Positions 1-7,845 of a DNA stretch of 64,000 nt are shown piece after piece (the stretch's first letter is position 1; the number at the start of each line of letters is the position of its first letter). Under the pieces are notes generated by a model. That model saw only the letters and a program-made list of their open reading frames with translations, searched no databases and was not told the origin of the DNA. Origin of the DNA: Blautia faecicola (GTDB lineage Bacteria; Bacillota; Clostridia; Lachnospirales; Lachnospiraceae). The DNA lies in the NCBI RefSeq assembly GCF_004123145.1, contig NZ_SDKC01000001.1, positions 1,321,501 to 1,385,500 of the forward strand, in the 5' to 3' direction. Position numbers and translations under genes: made by a program.

Positions 1-20
1 CATTACAGGAGGATTTGCAA

Positions 21-473
21 ATGATTGAGGCAACGAGCTGTGGCGGAGTGGTAATATATCGGGGAAAAATCCTGACTTTATACAAAAGCTATAAAAACAG
101 GTATGAAGGATGGGTTCTGCCAAAGGGAACTGTGGAAGAAGGAGAGGAATATCACGAGACGGCTCTCCGCGAGGTAAAAGAAGAAGCAGGTGTACAGGCT
201 TCCATTGTAAAATACGTGGGAAAAAGCCAGTACAGCTTCAGTATTCAGGATGATGTGGTGGAAAAGGACGTGCACTGGTTTTTGATGTCGGCGAACAGCT
301 ATCACAGCAAACCGCAACGGGAAGAGTATTTTGTGGATTCCGGTTATTACAAATTTCACGAGGCTTACCATCTGCTGAAATTTTCCAATGAACGCCAGAT
401 TCTTGAGATGGCATACAATGAGTATCTGGATTTGCGAAAATCCAATCTCTGGGGAAACCGCAAGTATTTTTAA
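21..473 (+). CDS. Nudix hydrolase
   Basis: A 150-residue single-domain Nudix hydrolase, which would cleave a nucleoside diphosphate linked to another group; the substrate cannot be read from sequence. The full Nudix box is visible around residues 36-58: G-x5-E-x7-REVKEEAGV, carrying the metal-binding glutamates. I start at ATG 21 because the AGGAGGA ribosome binding site (7-13) lies 7 nt before it, whereas the in-frame TTG at 15 would be almost on top of that site. The start sits 20 bp from the window edge, so the upstream partner is unseen. A strong terminator follows, so it is the last gene of its transcript. Confidence 0.9.
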   Translation: MIEATSCGGVVIYRGKILTLYKSYKNRYEGWVLPKGTVEEGEEYHETALREVKEEAGVQASIVKYVGKSQYSFSIQDDVVEKDVHWFLMSANSYHSKPQREEYFVDSGYYKFHEAYHLLKFSNERQILEMAYNEYLDLRKSNLWGNRKYF

Positions 474-495
474 AACGGATACATGGTGAAAAATG

Positions 496-522
496 GGGAG
501 GGATAAAAGATCCCTCCCTTTT
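496..522 (+). terminator. Intrinsic terminator after Nudix gene
   Basis: Perfect 9-bp stem GGGAGGGAT / ATCCCTCCC with an AAAAG loop, followed by TTTT. It ends the Nudix transcript. Confidence 0.85.
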
Positions 523-554
523 CCGCATAAGAAAGGGGTGTTTTTGAAGACAGG

Positions 555-890
555 ATGCTGAAATGGTCTAAGAACTTATATTACGGAGAACAGGCAAAGA
601 AAAAGGCAACGCGGATCCGCTGGCGTGTGGAGCATCGAAGACCACAGTATGAGGTTTATCTGATCACCCTGGCGCAGAATCCGGAAAACCAGCTGGAGAT
701 CACAGAGGCAAACCAGTTATTACAGAAAACTGTTTATCGAAGATGCCCGGAGATCATCGGAATCGCATGCGGTTATGGAGAGGCGCTGGAACTGGTCCGG
801 CAGCTTGCCGAGGCTACATACAGAAAGCAGAAAAACGGAGACATCCGCCACTATCTCAGCGGACAGCAGGAGGATGAAGCATGCACGTAA
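555..890 (+). CDS. Small conserved hypothetical protein
   Basis: A 111-residue protein that I do not recognise. It is basic at its N-terminus, has no membrane segment, and its middle (EITEANQLLQKTVYRRCPEI) looks like a compact helical/strand domain. Its stop overlaps the start of the DUF2953 gene by 10 nt, which indicates translational coupling. Together with the following ytfI-ytfJ-like pair this suggests a conserved sporulation-associated neighbourhood. The ribosome binding site before ATG 555 is weak. No function is assigned. Confidence 0.65.
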   Translation: MLKWSKNLYYGEQAKKKATRIRWRVEHRRPQYEVYLITLAQNPENQLEITEANQLLQKTVYRRCPEIIGIACGYGEALELVRQLAEATYRKQKNGDIRHYLSGQQEDEACT

Positions 891-1999
891 TACTGACAAT
901 TTTAAAGATTCTGGGAATCCTCCTGCTGGTTATCCTGGGACTGCTTCTGGCGATTGTACTTTCGGTGCTGTTTGTTCCGGTAAGATATCAGCTGGAAGGA
1001 GAAAAACCATCCCCCGGATGGAGTGAGGCAAACGGAAAAATCCGGGTTTCCTGGCTGCTGCATCTGATTCATCTGCGGATACAGTACCGGGAGAAAGAAC
1101 TGGACTGGGAGTGTTATTTTTTTTGTGTGCCACTGAAGAAAGCCGGAGCGGCTCTGAAAAGATGGAAAAAGAAGAGAAGAAGGAAAAAAGCACAGAGACG
1201 TAAGGAACAGAGAAAACAGGCGGCGCAGAAGGCTGCACAGGCACAGAAGGCGGCTGTGGAGAGAAAAGAGAAAGAAAAGCCGCTACAGATAGAAGAAAAG
1301 GCGCGGACGGCTGAGAAAGAGCAGAGAGTGGAAGAAAAACAGATAGAATCAGAGAGATTGAAGACGACTGAGCCAGAAGCGAAAGAAGCAAAAACAACAG
1401 AGTCCGAAACAAGGAAAACGGACGCGACAATAACAGAAAAACAGGACACGGACAAGCCGAAAGAAACAGAACTTACAAAGACAGAGCCGGAAAAGACGGA
1501 GAATACTCCGAAAAAAGAAACAATCTCCGAAAAACTGTCACGGTTTTGGAACAGATGCAAAAAAATCATCGGTTCGATTCTTGGATTTCCGGGAAAACTA
1601 AAGAAAAAGCTTACAAATATCCGGTTAACATTCCGGGGATTCTGTGATAAAATAAAGCAATGGCGAACGCTGTGGAAAGAAGAGAGTACACAGGCGGCGC
1701 TCCATTTTCTGACAGAAAAGGGAAGAAAACTGATTCGCCATGTACTGCCCCGAAAGATCAGGGGATCCATTACCTTCGGATGTGAGGATCCGGCACTGAC
1801 CGGACAGATACTCGGTGCAGTGGCGATCGCCTATCCGCTGTACGGGAAAGGCGTGGCAGTGTATCCTAGATTTGAGGAGAAGATTCTGGAGGGCAACCTT
1901 CGGATGAGAGGACGGATCGTGGCAGCCTGTTTGCTGTGGCAGGCATGGAAGATCTACCGCAATCCGGATGTACGAAAGACTTTGAAAAAGATCAGATAA
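881..1999 (+). CDS. DUF2953 membrane-anchored protein (YtfI-like)
   Basis: A 372-residue protein with an N-terminal hydrophobic anchor (residues 4-31), a short beta-rich segment beginning VPVRYQLEG, a long low-complexity Lys/Glu/Thr-rich linker (about 95-215), and a C-terminal domain (about 220-372) containing GSITFGCEDPALTGQILG, typical of DUF2953. In Bacillus the DUF2953 gene ytfI lies immediately before ytfJ (gerW), the same order as here, so a role in spore or germination biology is likely but unproven. The charged linker is strongly biased in composition and would be disordered. Start ATG overlaps the upstream stop. Confidence 0.8.
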   Translation: MHVILTILKILGILLLVILGLLLAIVLSVLFVPVRYQLEGEKPSPGWSEANGKIRVSWLLHLIHLRIQYREKELDWECYFFCVPLKKAGAALKRWKKKRRRKKAQRRKEQRKQAAQKAAQAQKAAVERKEKEKPLQIEEKARTAEKEQRVEEKQIESERLKTTEPEAKEAKTTESETRKTDATITEKQDTDKPKETELTKTEPEKTENTPKKETISEKLSRFWNRCKKIIGSILGFPGKLKKKLTNIRLTFRGFCDKIKQWRTLWKEESTQAALHFLTEKGRKLIRHVLPRKIRGSITFGCEDPALTGQILGAVAIAYPLYGKGVAVYPRFEEKILEGNLRMRGRIVAACLLWQAWKIYRNPDVRKTLKKIR

Positions 2000-2014
2000 A
2001 AGGAGGTTTTTGCT

Positions 2015-2419
2015 ATGGCAGAAAACAGTTTTCAGAATACAGTAGAAGCACTTTTTAAAGGAATGGACAGCTTTATCACTACAAAAACCGTTGTCGGAGA
2101 TGCGATCACCGTAGGCGATACGATTATTTTACCGCTGGTAGATGTATCTTTTGGTGTGGGAGCCGGAGCATTTGCAGAAGGCAATAAAAACAACGGAGCC
2201 GGCGGTATGGGCGGAAAGATTTCTCCGTCAGCTGTTCTGGTCATCAATAAAAACGGAACCAAACTGGTCAATGTAAAGAATCAGGATGCCATCACCAAGA
2301 TCCTCGACATGGTTCCGGATTTGGCAGATAAATTTACAGGAAAAGACAAGGACGATGCGAATACCTCTGACGATATCGAGCATATACTGAATCAAGAAGA
2401 GAAAAAGCAGGGTGAGTAA
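2015..2419 (+). CDS. gerW: GerW family sporulation protein (YtfJ)
   Basis: A 134-residue protein of the GerW/YtfJ family, which in Bacillus is needed for normal L-alanine spore germination. Diagnostic features are the Gly/Ala-rich core GVGAGAFAEG with the following NNGAGGMGGK loop, and the segment ISPSAVLVINKNGTKLV. The C-terminal tail is acidic. It starts 15 nt after the DUF2953 stop with a good AGGAGG site, so the two are co-transcribed. No signal peptide is seen. Confidence 0.92.
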   Translation: MAENSFQNTVEALFKGMDSFITTKTVVGDAITVGDTIILPLVDVSFGVGAGAFAEGNKNNGAGGMGGKISPSAVLVINKNGTKLVNVKNQDAITKILDMVPDLADKFTGKDKDDANTSDDIEHILNQEEKKQGE

Positions 2420-2421
2420 TC

Positions 2422-2559
2422 ACGAGAGTCCTGGGGTTTGTATTTTTTTGGGTCGGCGTGGGTATGCTGATCCAGCTGCTGATTCCCACTTGTGTGTGGA
2501 CGGTATTGATTGCAGCAGCCCTGATGATCATCGGATATAATTTATTTTGCAGTTGTTAA
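2422..2559 (+). CDS. Tiny membrane protein, start uncertain
   Basis: Open frame directly behind gerW coding mostly hydrophobic residues: the core GMLIQLLIP, then VLIAAALMIIGYNLFCSC, forms one or two membrane spans. The frame is closed by TGA at 2413-2415 just upstream. The only canonical starts are GTG 2458 (33 aa) or ATG 2464 (31 aa), and neither has a clear ribosome binding site. A GGGTGAG site inside the gerW end points instead to ATC 2419 or ACG 2422, giving about 45 aa. It is followed at once by a terminator, so it closes the operon. The coding call rests on position and hydrophobic pattern. Confidence 0.5.
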   Translation, partial: TRVLGFVFFWVGVGMLIQLLIPTCVWTVLIAAALMIIGYNLFCSC

Positions 2560-2563
2560 GAGG

Positions 2564-2597
2564 GTGTCCCGCTGCGCAAGATGGCGGGGCACTTTTT
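2564..2597 (+). terminator. Intrinsic terminator of the gerW operon
   Basis: GTGTCCCGC pairs with GCGGGGCAC (one G-T wobble), followed by TTTTT. Confidence 0.85.
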
Positions 2598-2625
2598 ATG
2601 CTAATGAACAGGAGAATAAACATTT

Positions 2626-4182
2626 ATGAGTATATTAAACGTAGAACACCTGTCCCATGGATTCGGTGACAGAGCCATTTTTCAGGATGTGTCTTTCCGC
2701 TTATTGAAGGGGGAGCATATCGGACTGGTAGGAGCCAATGGAGAAGGAAAATCCACGTTTTTTAAGATTGTCACCGACCGGATGATGCCGGACGAGGGAA
2801 AAATTGAGTGGGCAAAAAATGTGCGTGTGGGTTATCTGGATCAGCATGCGGAACTGAAAAAGGGAATGACCATCCGGGAAGTGCTGTCTTCTGCGTTTTC
2901 CTGGCTGTATGAACTGGAAGAGAAGATGAACACCATCTGCGATCAGATGGGAGAGGCTTCCCCGGAAGAGATGGAACAGATGATGGAAGAACTGGGAACG
3001 ATCCAGGATCTTCTGACGATGCACGATTTTTACATCATTGACGCGAAAGTCGAAGAGGTAGCACGGGCGCTGGGACTGCTGGATCTGGGACTGGAGAGTG
3101 ATGTGACGGAACTGTCCGGTGGACAGCGTACCAAGATCCTTCTCGGAAAACTCCTGCTGGAAAAACCGGACATCCTGCTTTTGGACGAGCCGACCAACTA
3201 TCTCGATGTGCAGCATATCGAGTGGCTGAAACGGTATCTGAACGAGTACGAGAACGCATTTATCCTAATCTCCCATGATATTCCGTTTTTGAACAGTGTG
3301 GTAAATATCATTTATCATATGGAAAATCAGAAGCTGGATCGCTATGTGGGGGATTATCATCATTTTGAAGAGGTCTATGCGGTGAAGAAAGCGCAGTTGG
3401 AGGCGGCCTATAAGAGACAGCAGCAGGAGATCAGTGAACTGAAAGACTTCGTGGCGAGAAACAAAGCCAGAGTGTCGACCAGAAATATGGCGATGTCCCG
3501 CCAGAAAAAACTGGATAAGATGGAAAAAATCGAGTTGATGCAGGAGCGCCCGAAACCACAGTTTTTGTTTAAAGAAGCGAGAACTGCCGGAAAACAGTTG
3601 TTTTGTACGAAAGATCTGGTGATCGGATATGACGAACCATTGTCTTCGCCACTGAATCTGGAGATGGAGCGTGGGGAGAAAGTCGTACTGACCGGAGCCA
3701 ATGGTATCGGTAAGACAACGCTGTTAAAGAGTATTCTGGGAATGATCAAACCGCTGGATGGATTTGCCCAGCTGGGAGATTATCTGTACATCGGATATTT
3801 TGAACAGGAATCCTCACAGGATAATACAAAGACCTGTATCGAAGAGATCTGGGAAGAATTTCCTTCCTATACGCAGTACGAAGTACGTTCCGCTCTGGCA
3901 AAATGCGGTCTGACGACCAAACATATCGAGAGCCAGGTGCGTGTGCTGAGTGGTGGAGAACAGGCGAAAGTGCGGCTGTGTAAACTCATTAACCGGGAGA
4001 CAAATCTTCTGGTTCTCGACGAGCCGACCAACCATCTGGATGCGGATGCAAAGGCAGAGTTAAAACGTGCACTCAAAGACTACAAAGGCAGTATCCTGAT
4101 GGTCTGCCACGAACCGGAATTCTATGAAGGACTGGCGACCAGCGTGTGGGATTGTTCTGCGTGGTCTACAAAACGGGGATAA
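2626..4182 (+). CDS. ABC-F family ATP-binding protein
   Basis: A 518-residue protein with two ATPase domains and no membrane segment, the ABC-F layout of translation factors acting at the ribosomal E site. Domain 1 has Walker A GANGEGKST, signature LSGGQRTK and Walker B LLLDEPTN. Domain 2 has GANGIGKTT, LSGGEQAK and LVLDEPTN. Between them lies the charged linker (about residues 240-310) with YKRQQQEISELKDFVARNKA, which in ABC-F proteins reaches the peptidyl-transferase centre. The overall sequence resembles YkpA/YbiT-type housekeeping members more than antibiotic-resistance ones, but this cannot be settled by eye. It stands alone between two terminators. Confidence 0.9.
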   Translation: MSILNVEHLSHGFGDRAIFQDVSFRLLKGEHIGLVGANGEGKSTFFKIVTDRMMPDEGKIEWAKNVRVGYLDQHAELKKGMTIREVLSSAFSWLYELEEKMNTICDQMGEASPEEMEQMMEELGTIQDLLTMHDFYIIDAKVEEVARALGLLDLGLESDVTELSGGQRTKILLGKLLLEKPDILLLDEPTNYLDVQHIEWLKRYLNEYENAFILISHDIPFLNSVVNIIYHMENQKLDRYVGDYHHFEEVYAVKKAQLEAAYKRQQQEISELKDFVARNKARVSTRNMAMSRQKKLDKMEKIELMQERPKPQFLFKEARTAGKQLFCTKDLVIGYDEPLSSPLNLEMERGEKVVLTGANGIGKTTLLKSILGMIKPLDGFAQLGDYLYIGYFEQESSQDNTKTCIEEIWEEFPSYTQYEVRSALAKCGLTTKHIESQVRVLSGGEQAKVRLCKLINRETNLLVLDEPTNHLDADAKAELKRALKDYKGSILMVCHEPEFYEGLATSVWDCSAWSTKRG

Positions 4183-4268
4183 GATATTATATGAACTGAA
4201 TACATAATATTAAATCTCTCTGGGAAATTGGCCGACAGGATCAAGAGACAACAGGGAATACAGTAAAA

Positions 4269-4313
4269 AAGAAGCGGTATGCAATGGTAGGAGTTTGCAT
4301 ATCGCTTCTTTTC
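4269..4313. terminator. Bidirectional terminator between ABC-F and cbiK
   Basis: Stem AAGAAGCGGTATGCAA / TTGCATATCGCTTCTT (16 bp, one wobble). It is flanked by an A-run on the left and TTTT on the right, so it can stop transcripts from both convergent genes. Confidence 0.85.
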
Positions 4314-4322
4314 AGCCACGCT

Positions 4323-5105
4323 CTAGCAGACTTCGGTGACGTGGCGGATCAGCATATTCTGTACTGCCGGATACTCGCCGAGCCCTTTCAGGCAACATTC
4401 CACTTCATATCCTGCTGCCTGGAACTGATTTTTCCAGGAATCTTCGTCTTCACCGGACATATCGTTTCGCGCATGATCGCCCGCTACGATCATAAACGGT
4501 GTGAGGATCACTTTTTTTGCTCCCTGTTCTTTGACCAGACGGATGACATTTTCCAGCGTCGGGTAACCTTCTACGGTAGCCAGATGGATGTTGTCATGTC
4601 CCAGGTCTTTGAAACGGTAATCCAGTGCCGCGTAGACATCATTAGCATAATGGCTGGTTCCGTGTCCCATAAGGATCAGGGCACAGTCTGACGGGAGGTC
4701 GGAGAACTCCTGGCAGATGGCATTGACGATCTCTACATGATCCTGCTGTGTGGTGAGAAGCGGATCGCCAAAGGTAATGCGCTTAAAATGATTTTTGAAG
4801 GCAAGAGCATCTTCTTTCATCAGATCATTTTCGATACCGTTGATCACATGGGTAGGCTGTACGATCACTTCTGTGATGCCGTCTGCGATCATCTGCTCCA
4901 TGGCTTCGGTTACATTGTTGATTTTGATATTGTCTCGTGCCAGAAGTTTTGCCATGATCATTTTACTGGTCCAGGCACGATAAATCTTATAATCGGAGAA
5001 ATGTTCACCGATACGCTGTTCAATCACATCGATGGTCTTTTTGCAGGTATCCGGAAAACTGGTACCGAAACTGACCACCAGAATGGCTTTTTTTGTTGTA
5101 GACAT
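4323..5105 (-). CDS. cbiK: Sirohydrochlorin cobaltochelatase, cytosolic CbiK
   Basis: A 260-residue cobaltochelatase that inserts cobalt into sirohydrochlorin in the anaerobic cobalamin pathway. It has the CbiK N-terminus LVVSFGTSF, the metal/porphyrin motif MGHGTSH, the glutamate in ATVEGYP, and the second histidine in VAGDHARND, matching the His-Glu-His set known in Salmonella CbiK. There is no signal peptide. It lies divergent to hemA, whose operon makes the uroporphyrinogen III precursor. Two lipoprotein paralogues occur at 15.3 and 17.3 kb. A divergent promoter is seen upstream. Confidence 0.93.
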   Translation of the reverse strand: MSTTKKAILVVSFGTSFPDTCKKTIDVIEQRIGEHFSDYKIYRAWTSKMIMAKLLARDNIKINNVTEAMEQMIADGITEVIVQPTHVINGIENDLMKEDALAFKNHFKRITFGDPLLTTQQDHVEIVNAICQEFSDLPSDCALILMGHGTSHYANDVYAALDYRFKDLGHDNIHLATVEGYPTLENVIRLVKEQGAKKVILTPFMIVAGDHARNDMSGEDEDSWKNQFQAAGYEVECCLKGLGEYPAVQNMLIRHVTEVC

Positions 5106-5149
5106 AAGGTTTTGTTCCTTTCATCAATAGTAATAATTCCTCTGTGTGT

Positions 5150-5179
5150 AGTGTACCCTTATTGACTACTTTTTGTCAA
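5150..5179 (-). promoter_or_regulatory. Promoter of cbiK
   Basis: On the minus strand TTGACA (5174-5179), 18-bp spacer, TACACT (5150-5155). The -35 overlaps an ATTGAC / GTCAAT inverted repeat (5161-5180) that could be an operator shared with the hemA side. Confidence 0.6.
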
Positions 5180-5291
5180 TTGTCTGTACAAAAATTCGTG
5201 TGACTGTTTTCCAAAAGCGAAAGATGTGGTATGATAACTCGTAATGCATTTTTATAAAACTGTAAAATGCTGTCAGGGAGGAACAAAAGAT

Positions 5292-6521
5292 ATGAGTATA
5301 TCGATGATCGGAATTGATTATAATAAAGCAAATGTAGATATCCGCGCCATGTTTTCCTTTACAAAGAAAAATGCGACAGCGGCGATGGAACGACTGAAGA
5401 AAATCTCGGGGATCCAGGGTTGTGTCATCCTGTCCACCTGCAACCGTATGGAACTGTGGGCGAGCACGAAAGCGGACTGGGACGGAACTTTGTTAGAAGA
5501 GCTTTGTAAAATCAAAGAAGTGGATCCAACCCAGTACGGAGAGTATTTTGTGGAGCGAAAGGAAGAAGAGGCAGTGGATCATCTGTTTCATCTGACCAGT
5601 GGGTTAAAATCCATGATCCTGGCGGAAGACCAGATCATCACACAGGTCAAAGATGCGCTGACACTGGCGAGAGATGCTTTTGTGACAGATAATGTACTGG
5701 AAGTCCTGTTTCGAAAAGCGGTGACGGCGGGAAAGAAAGTAAAGACGAACGTTATTTTCTCCAGAGCCAATCAGACCGCGATGGATCAGGCGATTGAAAT
5801 GTTAAAAGAACGGAATTTTCCGTTTGCAGAGGCACGCTGCATGGTTATCGGAAACGGAGAGATGGGTAAACTGGCTGCACAGTCCCTGAGACGGACCGGA
5901 GCGGATGTGACAGTCACGGTCCGTCAGTATCGAAGTGGTGTGGTGACGATCCCGATGGGATGCTCCAGAATCAATTACGGAGAACGTCTGGATTTTCTTC
6001 CGGGCTGTGATCTGGTTGTCAGTGCGACGGCAAGTCCGAACTGTACACTGACGAAAGAGCAGATAGAAGGACTGGATCTGAAAAAACAGATCATTTTTAT
6101 CGATCTTGCTGTTCCGAGGGATATGGAGCCGGGAATCGGTGAGATCGAAGGAGCAGAGCTGTATACGATCGATGATTTCAAACTGAGCGGACCGAGTGCG
6201 GCAACCCTGCAGTCGATGGAACAGGCGGAAGCGATCATTCAGGAAGAAATCGATGATTTTTATGTCTGGTATCAGGGACGGGCACTGATTCCGCGGATCC
6301 AGGAGATCAAAGAGGATGCGGTGACGGATCTGAACCTCCGGTTACATAAGATTCTTGGAAAACTGCCTCTTAGCGAACAGGAGCGAAAAGACCTAGAAGC
6401 ATCGATCGATACGGCGGCGGGAAAAGTAGTGACGAAGATGATTTTTGGACTGCGGGATACCCTGGAGACCGATGCATTTATAGATTGTGTGGAAGGACTG
6501 GAAAAAGTATATGAAGAATAA
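5292..6521 (+). CDS. hemA: Glutamyl-tRNA reductase
   Basis: A 409-residue NADPH-dependent enzyme that reduces glutamyl-tRNA(Glu) to glutamate-1-semialdehyde, the first committed step of C5 tetrapyrrole synthesis. The catalytic cysteine is Cys50 in STCNRMELW. The specificity helix region HLFHLTSGLKSMILAEDQI and the NADP-binding site VIGNGEMG (about residues 190-197) follow, with the dimerisation helix at the C-terminus. Start ATG 5292 is chosen because AGGGAGG (5275-5281) precedes it by 10 nt; a frame extension upstream lacks a site. It overlaps the next gene by 11 nt, so the hem genes are coupled. Confidence 0.95.
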   Translation: MSISMIGIDYNKANVDIRAMFSFTKKNATAAMERLKKISGIQGCVILSTCNRMELWASTKADWDGTLLEELCKIKEVDPTQYGEYFVERKEEEAVDHLFHLTSGLKSMILAEDQIITQVKDALTLARDAFVTDNVLEVLFRKAVTAGKKVKTNVIFSRANQTAMDQAIEMLKERNFPFAEARCMVIGNGEMGKLAAQSLRRTGADVTVTVRQYRSGVVTIPMGCSRINYGERLDFLPGCDLVVSATASPNCTLTKEQIEGLDLKKQIIFIDLAVPRDMEPGIGEIEGAELYTIDDFKLSGPSAATLQSMEQAEAIIQEEIDDFYVWYQGRALIPRIQEIKEDAVTDLNLRLHKILGKLPLSEQERKDLEASIDTAAGKVVTKMIFGLRDTLETDAFIDCVEGLEKVYEE

Positions 6522-7845
6522 CGCTTTTTTTCCTTTATTTGTGGATATCAGTGAGAAAAAGATCGTGGTGATCGGTGGAGGAGCTATCGCCACAAGACGG
6601 GTAAAGACCTTACTTCCGTTTGCACCACAGATTGTCGTGGTAGCTCCGGAAGTGACCGGAGAGCTGGAAGAACTGGAAAATGAGAAGAAACTTACGATTT
6701 TCCACAGGGAGTATCAGAGAGAGGATATTTACGATGCCTGGATGGTACTGGTGGCTACGAATGATCCGAAATTAAATGACGGGATCTACAGTGTGGCAAA
6801 ATGTCTGGGCGCGCTTGTCAATGTGGCAAGTAACCAGGAAAAATGTGATTTTCATTTCCCGGGAGTGATCCGCAAAGACCCGTATGTGATCGGCATCAAT
6901 GGTTCGGGAAAAGACCATAAAGGAACTGCCGAACTTCGAAAACAGATCGAGGCAGTGGTAAATCATACGATCTGTATCGGAAGCCGGGAGAGCCGTCTGG
7001 CGGTGATCCAGAGTGAGATGCTGATGGATTACCTGAAAAAAGAATGTCCCCAAAAAGAGATCCGTCTGCTGACGATGAAGACAACCGGTGATAAGATCCT
7101 GGATCGGACACTGGATAAAGTGGGCGGCAAAGGATTGTTTGTAAAAGAACTGGATAAGGCACTGATAGACAGGCGAAGTGATCTGTCTGTGCATAGCTTA
7201 AAAGATATGCCGATGGAAGTTCCGGAAGAACTGCCGATCGTGGCATTTTCAAAAAGAGAGGATCCGAGAGATGTGCTGGTACTTCCGGAAGGGGCAGATA
7301 CACTGGATCTTACAAAACCAATCGGATGCTCCAGTCAGAGACGAATTCTGCAGTTACAGAAGATGTATCCGGAAGCGATGTTTCAGAGTGTCCGTGGAAA
7401 TGTCCTGACAAGACTGAAAAAACTGGATGACGGAGAGTACGGCGGATTGATCCTTGCGGCGGCAGGATTAAAGAGACTGGGACTGAAAAACCGGATCTCC
7501 AGGTATTATGAGCCGGACGAAGTGATCCCGGCAGCAGGACAGGGGATTCTTGCAGTTCAGGGACGGCAGGGAGAAGACTATTCGTATCTGGAGCATTTTT
7601 CAGACCGGGAAGGAACTATTGCGGCACTCTGTGAACGTGCCTTTGTCCGCTATCTTGACGGCGGCTGTTCTTCGCCGGTGGCGGCGCATGCGGTGATCGA
7701 GGGAGATGAGATCTTCCTGCGCGGTCTGTATTATCAGGAGAGTACCGGAAAGCATACGATCGGAACGATGCGCGGATCCTTAGAAGACCCGGAGACACTT
7801 GGCGTGGCTCTGGCAAAGAAACTGATCAGGGAGGCAGAAGGATGA
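6511..7845 (+). CDS. hemC: Met8-like NAD domain fused to porphobilinogen deaminase
   Basis: A 444-residue two-domain protein. Residues 1-150 form a precorrin-2 dehydrogenase (Met8/SirC/CysG-N) Rossmann domain with VVIGGGAIATRR at 19-30 and VATNDPKLN at 81-89. Residues 154-444 are hydroxymethylbilane synthase (HemC), with IGSRESRLAV at its start, VHSLKDMP including the catalytic Asp232, and the dipyrromethane cofactor Cys386 in DGGCSSPV. The fusion links the step before uroporphyrinogen III with the oxidation after its methylation. In the dehydrogenase half, the place where CysG has NVVD with the essential Asp reads NVASNQ, so activity may be altered. The start overlaps hemA; the end overlaps cobA-hemD by ATGA. 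Confidence 0.93.
   Translation: MKNNAFFPLFVDISEKKIVVIGGGAIATRRVKTLLPFAPQIVVVAPEVTGELEELENEKKLTIFHREYQREDIYDAWMVLVATNDPKLNDGIYSVAKCLGALVNVASNQEKCDFHFPGVIRKDPYVIGINGSGKDHKGTAELRKQIEAVVNHTICIGSRESRLAVIQSEMLMDYLKKECPQKEIRLLTMKTTGDKILDRTLDKVGGKGLFVKELDKALIDRRSDLSVHSLKDMPMEVPEELPIVAFSKREDPRDVLVLPEGADTLDLTKPIGCSSQRRILQLQKMYPEAMFQSVRGNVLTRLKKLDDGEYGGLILAAAGLKRLGLKNRISRYYEPDEVIPAAGQGILAVQGRQGEDYSYLEHFSDREGTIAALCERAFVRYLDGGCSSPVAAHAVIEGDEIFLRGLYYQESTGKHTIGTMRGSLEDPETLGVALAKKLIREAEG

Noticed and set aside
4130-4182. Possible frameshift at the C-terminus of the ABC-F gene
   Set aside because: The ending VWDCSAWSTKRG is close to what ABC-F proteins show; no alternative frame continues a family sequence.
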